NCBI RefSeq assembly: GCF_022539315.1
Contig: NC_066316.1
Span: 51,523,994-51,587,993, forward strand
Source: Serinus canaria
Lineage: Eukaryota; Chordata; Aves; Passeriformes; Fringillidae
Direction: 5' to 3'
Length of the DNA stretch: 64,000 nucleotides
Position 1 is the stretch's first letter. Every line of letters starts with the position of its first letter. A model generated the notes under the pieces. The model was not told where the DNA came from. It ran no database searches and saw only the letters and a program-made list of their open reading frames with translations. The translations under genes were made by a program, and so were the position numbers. This document shows, one piece after another, positions 27,928-39,790 of the stretch.

Positions 27928-30900
27928 CCCAAACAAATATAAAATCCCAAAACAAAACAGTATGTGCAGTGGATTACTTTGCATCTGTGAATTATAAAAG
28001 AGGCCAGTCCTTAGCTCTTGTTCCACTGCTCCCCCAGGCAAAATGATAACATTTGTATTACATATTCATGTGTACAGCAACAGTTGATGTCCACCCACAA
28101 ACATCTTTCTGAAACAATCTCATCTGATAATCCAATTCCTTTTCCTGGACTAATCTAAAGGTTTATAATCTTCCAACATAACAGTCACTTGTGTTCTTAA
28201 ATACGGTTGTACAATTCAGGATTCAGAGGCCTTTATTTGATTTTGAACTGAGAATTTTCTGTTGTCTTCTGTAGCAGTGCAGCCCGACTAATTCTGGGTG
28301 AAAAAAATCACACTCTTAGTACCCAAATTATCTGTCAGGCCAAATGTGTTGACTTAATACCACTGCTCAAGAAAGCCCAGTGCAGTGTCTGTGTGCAGGT
28401 CAGGCCTGAAATCACCCACTCTCTGCCAGAGACACACCACTCACACTTGGGATCCTAATGCTCTTCAGATATAGGGATTTTAAAAGCTTCTGTCCTTCAA
28501 CAAGTCATAGCTGGTTTGAGTTGCTAATGACAAAATGAAACAACAATTTAGTTCACTCTGATAATCTCAAAATGTGAGTTGCCTGGATGGATTAGTGACA
28601 TGCTTTGTTGGCTTGCAGTAATGAGATATCATCATTATTTAAGCTTGAAGTGCTGCAACTTCTGCTCATTCTAAGTATGCTGAATGATTGCAAAAATGAT
28701 AATGAGATCATTTAAAGCAGCTGATATGCTTGCTTCAGATTCTTAATGACAAAAATCACTTGCAGCATTTTGTCAGCTATATATGCACTAGAAAATAAAA
28801 TAAATGAATTTACGCTGTGTTGCTATTTCTGCAAAGAGCAAACTGAGCAAAACTGAGTGTATTTGATGTTCGACAAAATAGTAAAACTGTTTCTGTGTAT
28901 TTAAATAATGCTTTTGTGAAATCTTGTAATGGCAAACATTAAACAACAAAATTGAATTCAGCCTCCAGAACATCTGCCAAAATGACCATAATTTCCCACA
29001 ACCATAGAAACATATTTTTCTGCATGATTTAATCTCAGATCCACCTAATTAAATTTATTATTTCTTCAGCCTATACCTTTTCTAAAAAGAAATACACTAA
29101 GAGTTTGGAAATTTGACTTTTTGTTATGTCTCATCTTACTTCTTTTCCTAGTATGACTGATCTTCCTAGTATTAAATTGAATTTTAAACAAAAGGCAAAT
29201 TTAAAAAGGAACCTGTGTGTCATTTCAAAAGTTAAAAGCAATTTTTAAATAATTTTAATAAGGAGAGTCTTTTAAATTTTCTTCAAGACAACTGCAAGTA
29301 ATTTCATTTCAGTGTGTGCAAAGAGTTTCTAATGAGATTAACAGAATTTTGCTTCTAATTGTTACACTTTTCACCCATTCCCAAGGGAATTTTTAAAGAA
29401 GTTTTACTTGACAAGAACACCTAAGAAAATAATATCCCTTAGAATGAGCCTGCATCACTGCTCAGTCATCTGAAAATCAATTAGTATAGCTTTGCCAAAA
29501 GTGCAGAGAGAAGAAAAACTAGTATTGACCCAATGCTAATTTATACTGACCTTAATTTAAACCATCTCTTATATATTCTAAGAAAAAGTTATCCCACTTT
29601 CTTTTATCAGCATAATCCTCCTATGAAAATGTTTCACTTTCCTATAATGTAAGTATTTTGGAAAAGCTGACCAGCAAGATGACTGATTCATATTACATTA
29701 ATTACCTTTAGTTTGCAGAATGTAGAATTGTTGGAACAAAAAAACTTCCCCATGCAATTGTTGCTCTAGTTTAGTCTGGTTTTCCCTATTCAGAAACAAA
29801 GATTCAAATAAGAGTATGAATATTTATAATTTCCTGGACCTTTGTGAGTTGGAGATAAGCCCTTTGCTGGAGCAGAAGGGAGCTCTGATTTGCAGTCCTG
29901 GCTTTTCTAGGCTCAAATTCTGCCATCCCAAAGGAAAGGCGTGAGCAGAAAAAAAGAAACCTCAAATATTTGTGGTTGAAAAAGGATTATTCTCTAGGTA
30001 TAAACACTGGTTTTGTGCTAGAGAACTGAGACAATAGGTCTGATTTTATGCATATGAGAAAAAAACATACATGGCATATTTTCCCAAATTTAAATCTTAC
30101 AACATTTTTTAATCAAGTTTTAATAATGAAGTGATTTAAAATATTGCCAGATGAAAAATCCATCTACCTTGAAAATTACCAGTTAATTAAAAACTTGTTT
30201 AGATTTTAGTAATTTGATCTCATGCTACTCAACATCACAGCCATCAGATTTTGCAGGTACATTAAACAAGACATCTCAAGATGTGAACACAAAAATACTG
30301 GTATCAGGATTTGCTTCAATTAACTTTTGTCTAAAACAGGTCTCTGCTCATGTGCATTTGCTTTTTCTCCCAAGATCTGACTGAATGAGTCAAATCATTA
30401 CTCACTGAATCTGTCAGACTGACTGGGCACAGACACCCACCAAAACCATTCTCAGGGTACAGATGCACAGGGACAACTCTCCATGTCAGGAGAGCACAAG
30501 GGAAAAAACAGACACATCATGTAGAAGGACCCTTAGCTAGTAATTTCAAAAAGAGAAATTAGGACTCAGAGGAATAGTAGACATGTTTCAGGAACTCAGC
30601 CTCTCTTCAGTAATCAGATTAAATTGCATTTGGAAGCAGACCCACCCTTAACTATGTGCAGTATGTAGTTGAAGGCAGGGTTTCCCTGTAAAAGCTGATT
30701 AAAAAATTAATTTCAAACAAAATAGCATATAATGGAGCAATTTCATATGAAATTAAAAGCAAGAACTGTGTCAGTAATATTCCCCACAATCACGATTCAG
30801 AGGATAATGTTTATGAGAAAGTTGTATGCGTTCTTCATGGCCTAAAATGGAACCAAATTGGGACTAAATAATTTCTTTTAAAAGAGATCTGAGGTAGAGG

Positions 30901-31410
30901 TAAAATCTATTTTAATACAGGGTCTGCCCTGGGATACTGTGTTGTGCTTCTGTTCCTTGACAATGGAAAATATGAGAGGGAACTCAAAAGAGAAATATGT
31001 CTGCCTTTATTGGGAAACATCAAAATGAAAACTGAAAGCAGAGTACCAAGTGATGTAAGCTGGCATGTGCAGCCATGCATGAAGTCATGAGCATTCATAT
31101 TTTAACCACCCTGAATGACATAGATATCTAAAGTGAGTAGCAACAAGTTAATTTTTGAACTTTTAAAATCAGAAATGTTCAACGATTCCGACACTTTTGT
31201 AGATAGCTTTTCTAAGCAAAATTTCTGATCAAATAAGAATCATCTTGGTAAAAATACTATTTTCCTCTTACTGCAAGTAAGGGAATCAAAGTCTCATTTT
31301 TATATTTGGCCTGTTAGAGATGGGTATTTCATAAATGTCTGAAGAAAAAGCCTAAATTAGATCTGTTTCCTTTACAATCTGTTTTCTTTCTTTGATTCTC
31401 CTGCCTTTTA
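27928..31410. other. Unique sequence, no gene; possible regulatory block
   Basis: No credible open frame is present. The interval 28560-28980 is rich in TAAT-type homeodomain cores and has an E-box CAGCTG at 28718-28723; see findings. The remainder is ordinary AT-rich sequence. Confidence 0.55.
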
Positions 31411-31462
31411 CAAATATATGTGCATACATGTTTGTGTACATACATACAATGTATATACATAC

Positions 31463-31500
<38 letters not shown>

Positions 31501-31545
31501 CACACATACACATACATGCATACATATATGTAAAAATATACGTAC
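31411..31545. repeat. TA and CATA compound microsatellite
   Basis: Imperfect ATACAT/CATA units flank a pure TA run of about 28 bp (31469-31496). The alternating Y/I frames across both strands (31329-31562, 31392-31649, 31418-31729) are translations of this repeat, not genes. The array is likely length-variable. Confidence 0.95.
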
Positions 31546-34500
31546 AGCAACATCAGCTTCATACCAGAGCAGTGTTCAGACCAAACTGCCTCAGGCTAGG
31601 GTCCCCTGCATCACTTGGAACATCCATCCCAGAACATTTTCCCAGATGAAGACACCAAAGGATGTGCAAAATAGGTACTCAGATATCAAGAGGACTTTAC
31701 CAGTTCTCAGACTCTATTCCCCAGCCTAAAATTTTCTCCCACAGCCAAGAACTAACACTGAGGAGAATTATCCATGCATTCCACATCAGCATCAAGTGCT
31801 CTAGCAATAGAACTGGCATATTTCTCATATTTCTACTGTGTCTAGGAAGCAGTAACCACTAACTGTAGAGAGTCAGCTCGTTAACACCTTAGTGGAGCTG
31901 AAAATGAAATAGTGAGAGTGAGACAGTGCTGTTTGTGAAGAGGGGCTTTCAGGCATATCAAACAGAAAACCCTCAGAGATGTGGGATATTTTAATCCTGA
32001 AAACTATGAAGAATAACTATTTGGTTGTTCTCTGAAATACAGTGGTGACTTAACTAGAGATATTGGAAACAATCATTTTGAAGTTTAGTATCTATTGTGG
32101 GAGTTAGAAATAGCTTAGGCATTGCCTCAAGCATGTCATTTAGTACCTAGCATGATTTTTTGATCAAGTTCTCCTATTGCACAAAGGAATAATAGACATT
32201 TCCTAATGCACTTCAGCTTTGTGTCAATAAAATATAAGAGGTAATGGTACAAACAGATTATGTGACAACTGGAGGTACACTGAGACTAATGCTGCAAGAA
32301 CTCTAAAATAGCTTTGTTACACACTTAAAAGAAGATGTCAGAAAGTAATATTGAATTAAACACTAAAAAGAAAAGGTAAGGCTCTCAATACATGGTATTG
32401 AGATGGATCCATAGTATTGCACAGTACAATAAATCAGTATTCTTGGGCAGTTTCATAGTCTGAGCAGCAGCATACAGGAATGGTTTGAACACATCCCCCA
32501 AAACAGAAGAAAACTATGATGGTCTGTAAAGAACCACCAAAAAAACCTGTGATAATGCAGAGATTCATCTACAGCAGAATTTCCAAGACATACTCCTTCT
32601 CCATCAAAAATGTTTCAGGTTACTTTATTAGCAGAAGATCCCTGGAGTTAGTGTGAATACAGCCTCTTCACTTTCCTGAAAGCCCAAACATCAAAGGAAA
32701 ACAGCACACAAAAGGAAAGTATAGAAAGTATGAGAAAAGTAGTGGAGGTAGATGTTTAAAATAGCCAGGTTAAAAAAAGAAAAAAAAAAAAGAGGGTGCC
32801 GAATCTGATGTGGTATTGTTTTTTACTTAGCTGCAATTCCTTTGTAGCTGAAAGTCAGTGAAATCTTGTACAGAATATTTTCTGAATTTCAAAGCCATGT
32901 GTTGGTACTTTTTGTGTCTGTTTCAAGGAATGGCTAAAATAAAATCAGTATGTTTAAATATAATTAATTGTTTCTTGTCCTTTTCTCAAAGAAGTAATTC
33001 CAACTATTGCAAAGGCAATAGAGAGTCTAAGTTGACTTTCTCTAGGAAAAGTTTTTGCAACTTGAGCTAACATTACAAAAGATATTATTATTCCTCTTAA
33101 GAAATTGAAAAAAGAACTGTTCAATTTGGTTTGGTTTTACCTGATTTTTATAAAATCCAAACTGTCCTACCTTGCCAAGCTGTGTACAGTAAGCCTGGGA
33201 AGTTAGTACCATCACTGGATCCCAGTTTGGTTTCCCAGGCAATACAGGCAGTATTTGAGATGAAGCTATGTATTGTCAGTGCTGTCCTTCTCTGAGGCAT
33301 GAATTTGGGATTTTTTTTTTTTTTTGTAATCTCATGGAAAACTGCTTAAAAAAAGAAAAGATTTCTGTTCCTGGTGAAGAAAAAAACCCCAACAGACTGC
33401 ATGCAGGTCACTTAAAAGGTATGTTTCCTTTGAGACCATATCATCATCAGGAGGCAGAGAAAACCAAGGCAGCAAAATACTTCTGTGAGGGCATAATTTC
33501 AGCTACATCACTGGCTCAAGAGAGACTTCCTTTAAATAGGCAACAGTACAGTATTGTCCTCCATGCATGAAGCCTTTATCTAGAAACACCTATTTTTATC
33601 TAAACTCAGATTTATTCAGGTTTATTATACATCCTTTATTATGAAAGAGCAAAGCAAATAAAGAAAAGGCAAAATCATCAATGCCAAGAGAATCCAAATT
33701 AGAATTAAATTTGCAGGAAAAAACAAATATAAGAAAGGTGTTTCACAGATGTCTATAATCTGTCCTAAGTAGTTCTTCTTTTGACGTGAAAGTAATGTTT
33801 TTTTCTTGTCCTTCCCAATGTTAAAATTTGTTTGTTATATTTTATACTTACATTATTTCTTTAGAGCAACTAGGGTATTTGTAACTTGGGAAAAATCAAA
33901 CAACATGGAAAAGCTTGATAGCAACTAAGAATTCATCTATACAGAAAATAGGCAATAGGGCAGCTGGAAATCAAGAGAGTGAATATGCAGTCAAAATAAC
34001 TTGAGTTGCTTTTTGTTTTGCAATTCACCTCACAGAATTCCAGAGAGGGTAATTTAAAGTGGAGTTATTGGGATGCAGGGATCAAAAATAATAAGATTTA
34101 ATAGAAGATTTACCCCTTCCATTTCCCAGTCTCAGATCTGCAACAGCTTTTTGTTTACCTAACCTTTTACATTGCAAATTTGCTTTTGTAAAATGGGAAT
34201 GATGACACTTGGATCCTGTCTTCTCTCTCCCTTTTCTGTCCACTTCCTCTCTTCAGAGCACATATTCCTTAGAGCAAGGGTTCTCTTCTATTGTCATTCA
34301 CTTACAGCATCCAGCATGATAGGTTTGGGTGCAGTGATTTTGGCATTACTGCTGCAAAGAGATGTGGTGACAGAAATGGTCTTGCCCTCCCAGACAGGGA
34401 GGTGCAGGTTGTCAAGCATTGTGCTAGTGGGTGCTGGAAGTACTCCTGATGCCAGTCTAATTAATGACTGAACAGTCTCTTTACAGGCACTTGTGGATAC

Positions 34501-37500
34501 TTGTGACGGTGCTCCATTATTTCTACTGAAATGAGGAAACCTCCCAAATCTTATGAGTTTTAAATGTTATTAAAAATTATTTACCCAGTGCATAGGTAGG
34601 CTTCAGCAATGTTCCTGGTATATAGCCTTCATCTGTTGAATTTATTATTATGGTAACAACACATGACCAGTTCAAGTTAGATAAGATGTTTTGAGTCCTT
34701 CCTACATGACCAGGCTCTCTGCAAAATGGAATCCAGGTGCCACGCCTCAGCTCACCTGAAATCCAGAGATGATCCTACAGCTTGAAATTATGGGTATGTC
34801 TCAGACTCAGCAATTCATCTGCAATGCAAACTTCCCACAGCATGCCTTCTTCATTCCCACAGTGGCAAATGACTGTGACTAGGTCCCAGCATGAGGCTTG
34901 AGGACACTTTCACCATTCCACTTCCCTCACACTCTGCCTAGTCCTCAAACCTCCACCCAAAGCTCACCATTGTTTGCTCCAGCCTGGCACTTGTTGAAAG
35001 ACCATGTTTATTTGAATGTCCTGCCACCTAAACTGAGGCTGTTCTAAAGTGAGATCACACACCCAAAGGGAGCAGTTGCAGCCCACTTTTTGATTGCAAA
35101 AGCCTACTCACAATACCCTGCATTCAAAATCTTAACACACAAACTGTCTCATCTGTGAGAGGCACATAATAAATTTTACAAAGTACTTTTATATGAGTTT
35201 TAATCAGTTTTGAAAATGACCAATACAATCAATCTGTTGGAAAAACAGTGCATATGAAAAAGAACCCAGGTAGAATTTGGAGATGAAATTTCATGTAAAA
35301 TGTGTATGTAAATAAAGATAGTAAATTAGGTGCTTGATTAATTGATTTCATTTTGTTAAAAAGTATTTGGGCCAAATTACTTATTAAAGTGATATGATTT
35401 AGGCACTACTGTCTTATGAGACAGCTTGAATTGTTAAAAAATGCATTATTGTAATAGCTGCATAAAGGATTATTTGCATGCAAAATCATAACCAATATTT
35501 GCTTGTATTTCAGTTTTACTCTCAAATAATTTATATGGTGATTCATTTTCACTGTTCCACTCCATTAATAGTAAAAAGGAAGATGACTAAAAGAATAATC
35601 AAATTTCTGCCTGGAAAATAAGTATTTCATACAAACTGTTGACAAAGGCTGCAGAGAAATCCACAGCTTCATTTTTTCTCAGTGTAATCACACTAAAAAT
35701 GCATCTTGTGTTCTCTTGCCTCCAGTGTGATTTGACTGGAGTGGTGATAGATGATAATAAGACAAATTTTGTGAAGTTCAGACTCTGTACCACAAAAGAT
35801 ATCAAGTGCACTTACATAAGATGACAGCACCAGAGTCTTTTCAGGCATACTGAAACAAAACAATCTGCAAGGTATTCCAGTTTTAAAACATGAGGGATCT
35901 ACAAGTGATTTAAAGAAAATCTTTTTCCTGTGCCACTACATATAAAAATATGTGTACACACATAGAGAGTATGACAATGCAAGCTTCTGATAAATATTTT
36001 ACAGGACATTTTTAATTCATAAAGAAAATGTTGATTACTAAAAAAGGAATAAATTCACTAATAGATAGGTTATTGGGGGTTTTTAGTTCACTGTTTTGTT
36101 TTCAGGACAGGAAACCTAGCTTTGAGCTGGGATGACATTCAGGTTCTTACATTGAAAATCACATTTTGAGAAGTCAGCAGGAGAGTATTCACCAGTCATA
36201 AAAACTTCCATCTGGTCTCTGCACTTGTGTTAACAGAGTTTTGTTAGACACTTTATGATCTAAAAGTTAATCCCAGTTTGGAATACAATAACTTGGGAAA
36301 TATTTTATTGGTAGATGAATGATGTTTGCAGTCTCTGGGAAATCATAGACCTGGGACTGCTTGTGTATCCTGATTTCCTTCCCACTAAAGAGCCTGATTG
36401 CTGCAGGAGGATAAGCGCCTCCTGAGAAAACAGTTACACCAGTGCTCACACATGTAGACAACATCAATTATTTCTGTGCATCAGAGTCAAGTAACACAGC
36501 TCACCTTTAGTTTAAAAGTGGGTGGCAATCTTATTTCTGTTTTGTTTCTGATTTACCTGTGGTTACCAGATTCCTTTTTAGTTTATATTTGGAAGTGGAG
36601 TAAGTCCCCCAGTGTGCTTTGAAAAATATCAGAGATACCAAAAACTATCCAAGAAAATATATCCAAAATATATTAAAATATATCCAACTAAGAACAAGAT
36701 TAGTTTATAGCTCAAATGCATTTTAAGGTATTAGAAGCTTTTCCTCCAGCTCTTGGTGGTGGTGGTGTGACTGACTTCAAACCACACACCTGCCAGGAAT
36801 GTTTAGTCCAGAGGACCACACTAAACTGACTCAGAAGACAAACTTGCCAAAAAAGATTCTGCTTTGGTATAAGGGCACAAACACTGACTGCTTTGATATA
36901 CTGACCTGTTCCCTCTGTGCCCAATTACTTTCTCATAAATGGATAGTAGAGGAGAAACTCCTTCAGGAAACCTTGGCTGCCTATTGCTCACCATATAAAC
37001 CATACCATAAAGCTGGAAGGATTCATAGAAATGTGTGCTGCCACCACACCTTGGGTTCCTGAGCTGAAAGTTGGTGGCCACGTCCCATTCTAATGAAGAA
37101 AGCATCTCTCCACTTTCTGCAAAGAAGTGAAATTTGAGCAGAGATGCCTTGTAAATTTTCTGGCAAAGATATATTGGTGACAAGTGTGACTCAGGGGGTT
37201 TTAACCAGCCTGGGTACTGACAAGAAGCTAGATGTGGCAGCTGAGAAATTACATTTAAGGTATTCATTCACTATCACTGGGTCTGATGCAAGTATGTATG
37301 ACCTTAAAGGAATTATGTGATAAATGTGATTATGGACTGTGTTTTATAAATTATGTCCGTCATGGTGAGTAATGAAAGGTTTGCACTGGGGGCCATAAAA
37401 ATGATTCTAGTACAGCAGATGTTTAAGTAGAAGAAAGATTCAGGAAACCTCATTGTGGAACAGCTTGTCCACAGGGAAAATTTATTTTCCTCTCTCAATA

Positions 37501-39407
37501 ATCTCTCCTATTATCTTATGCCTCAAACTAAAGGAGCATCATCACTTTATAGGTCCACATTCTTTACACAAGACTGCATGCCTAGTTGTGTATAAAACTG
37601 TTAGAGTCCTTCTTACACAGACTAAGGAGCTGATCTCAGGAATGTATGTTGACAATGGATTCCAGAAATAATTTATGTGCTGTGCAAAAATCAGAAATGG
37701 GTCTGGTTTTGAACATAGATGAAAGCATACTGAGCTCTTTCTTGAATCTCAAAAGAAACAGAAAGTGCACAGTTAGAAGTCTTTCTCTCTATTTCAGTCT
37801 TCACTTCAAAAATCGAAAGAATCGTTGTGTCTTGGAAAAGAAACTGATGTGGTGGCTGACAGGATACTTGCTCAAGCTAAAATTTTTCATCAGGTTTCAC
37901 TCTTATTCTGACACCCACATGACATTAAAAAATTATTGATTTATAGTGGGAAAAAGACTTCTGGTTTTGTCACACTCTAAGATTCAGTGGGTAGTCCTTA
38001 GGATATGAAATATACCTGTATTTTTCCTTACTGCTAATCTTACTGTGTAACATAGGTTAGGTTAGTCTGTACCTATGATTTGTGCTCCCCTGTAAAGGTT
38101 AGTTGCTCTAAAATAGTTTTAATACCAATTAATCCACTCTTTTAAGAAAAAATTATAATATTCAGGGAGATTTTAATGAATTTTTGACTCAAAGATCACC
38201 AAATATTTTGTTTGTTATCTGTGTGTAACTTCACGAGGGACATGAGAAATCTCCCTGTGACTATAAAGAGTGAAGAAAACACTGCATATTTTTCCAAACA
38301 TCAAAATAATACATGGAAATCTAATGAAAGTCGAATTTGAGAGGCAAAACCCCAAATCCTTGGGACTGCCTTTAAATTAGAATAAGAAAATCTCCAGAGC
38401 TTGATAAGAGGCATTTTAAACAGTTCAGCTAAAGCAAAAAGGATTATAGGTAGAAAACACGAAAGAAGGAAAATAGAAATAGAACACACCTGGTATTTGT
38501 GTGTATCATTACCTCAGACATAGTTTTTAAATAAGTATAAATATTTTCCTGGGGTAACATCACATAATGTTTGTAATGAGATATTGAGATCATGAATTAC
38601 TGGGAAATGTTGCTTCAAACCTTCCTTTTCCAAACAGCAGTTTCCATTTCTTTCTCCATCAAGGCTGCACTTCTCCTTTACCCTCCAGTTTTCCATATGA
38701 AAAATAAAACAACACACAAACAAAACACTTTTGCTGTACTTCTTAGGTCAATTGATTTAACAAGTCACTGTCTACATCCAACACACTTCCTTTACATTTT
38801 AGAAATCCTCTGGAAATCCTCCCAAGCTGCTGTTGAGAGCATGGACATGCTCAGCATAATTCTCAAAGTTTGGATGGGCTAAGCCTGGGCAGGTCCCCAA
38901 GTGCTGCTGCCCACGACACAAATGGATAACTCTGCTCTTCCAGAGCACCACGTGAACAGCTGGAGCCTGACCTGTGAAGAAACCAGATGTCTGCTTACTG
39001 TCTCATCTTTCAATTTCCATCATCCCCATGTAATTTTCTTGCCTTCAGAAGAGAGTTTCTATGGGATTGTGTTGCAAGGCTGTCAGAAACTACTGGAAAT
39101 TTTGATTGCTCCCTGCTCGGTGTTCCCTGAACCTCTCTGGGTGCTACAAGTAAATGATTCCTGTGCACTTGGGGGAACTTTTTCACAACTGATTATGAAA
39201 CTCTGGGGAATTAGTTAGCTTGGCCAAACGCAGAAAATTTAATTGAAACTGCCATGTCCACTGACACCCTCTAGAAATCAAGCTCAAGGTCAGCTATTTT
39301 TCCTCATAAATATCTAATAAAAAACATTCTTGTAGAGTACACTCTCTATATTAGGGTATACTAACAACCAGACTAGTTTAAGATCAAGCCTTAGAAGCAG
39401 TCAGATT
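31546..39407. other. Unique sequence, no gene seen
   Basis: Mixed AT-rich and slightly GC-richer sequence (31555-31860, 34690-35080). The longest frame is 148 codons on the minus strand (36821-37267) and has no recognised domain. Frames of 97-105 codons occur at 33268-33570, 37646-37939 and 38901-39218. A T run lies at about 33310-33325. A block at 35280-35540 holds a POU-type octamer; see findings. Confidence 0.55.
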
Positions 39408-39478
39408 TAGCAGTAATAAAGTTAGGTTTAGTAGTAGAACAGCAGTAATAAAGTACTAATAAAGTACTAATAAAGTAT
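39408..39478. repeat. Short tandem repeat of TAATAAAGTAC
   Basis: Three nearly exact 11-bp units occupy 39446-39478. A related AGCAGTAATAAAGT word occurs at about 39408-39423 and again at 39441-39454, so the array probably grew from an earlier duplication. Confidence 0.85.
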
Positions 39479-39509
39479 ATAGATATCAGTAATAGCCCAT
39501 AGTTCATGT

Positions 39510-39790
39510 ATCTCTGTGTGTGTCCATGCATACATGTATACATGTAAGCATATGCACATACGTGTAAGTGTATGCACACCCATATGGTCCAGGATACTGC
39601 TGATGGAAAAAGTATTGCTTTGCACGTGTACATACATGTAAGCACAAGTAAATGTACAACTGGGCACACATTTCTGTGTGCCCAATGACATTACTTATAT
39701 CTGTAAACATTTACATGTATATGTGAATGTTTTTGTGGGTGCAAACATGCACAGCGTACGCGCATCGTACATATAAAGGATATATGCAAT
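39510..39790. repeat. Degenerate CATG/TGTA low-complexity sequence
   Basis: Alternating purine-pyrimidine words (ACATGTA, GTATGCACA, GTACATACATG) recur throughout. A 16-bp perfect palindrome, TACATGTATACATGTA, lies at 39531-39546. Near 39755-39772 there are several CpGs (CGTACGCGCATCGTAC) in otherwise CpG-poor DNA. The minus-strand frames with C/Y/T/H-rich translations at 39391-39710 come from this repeat. Confidence 0.8.

Noticed and set aside
31329..31729. Y/I-rich frames of 77-103 codons
   Set aside because: Most of their length is translation of the TA/CATA microsatellite.
39391..39710. Three C/Y/T-rich minus-strand frames
   Set aside because: They follow from alternating CATG/TGTA low-complexity sequence.
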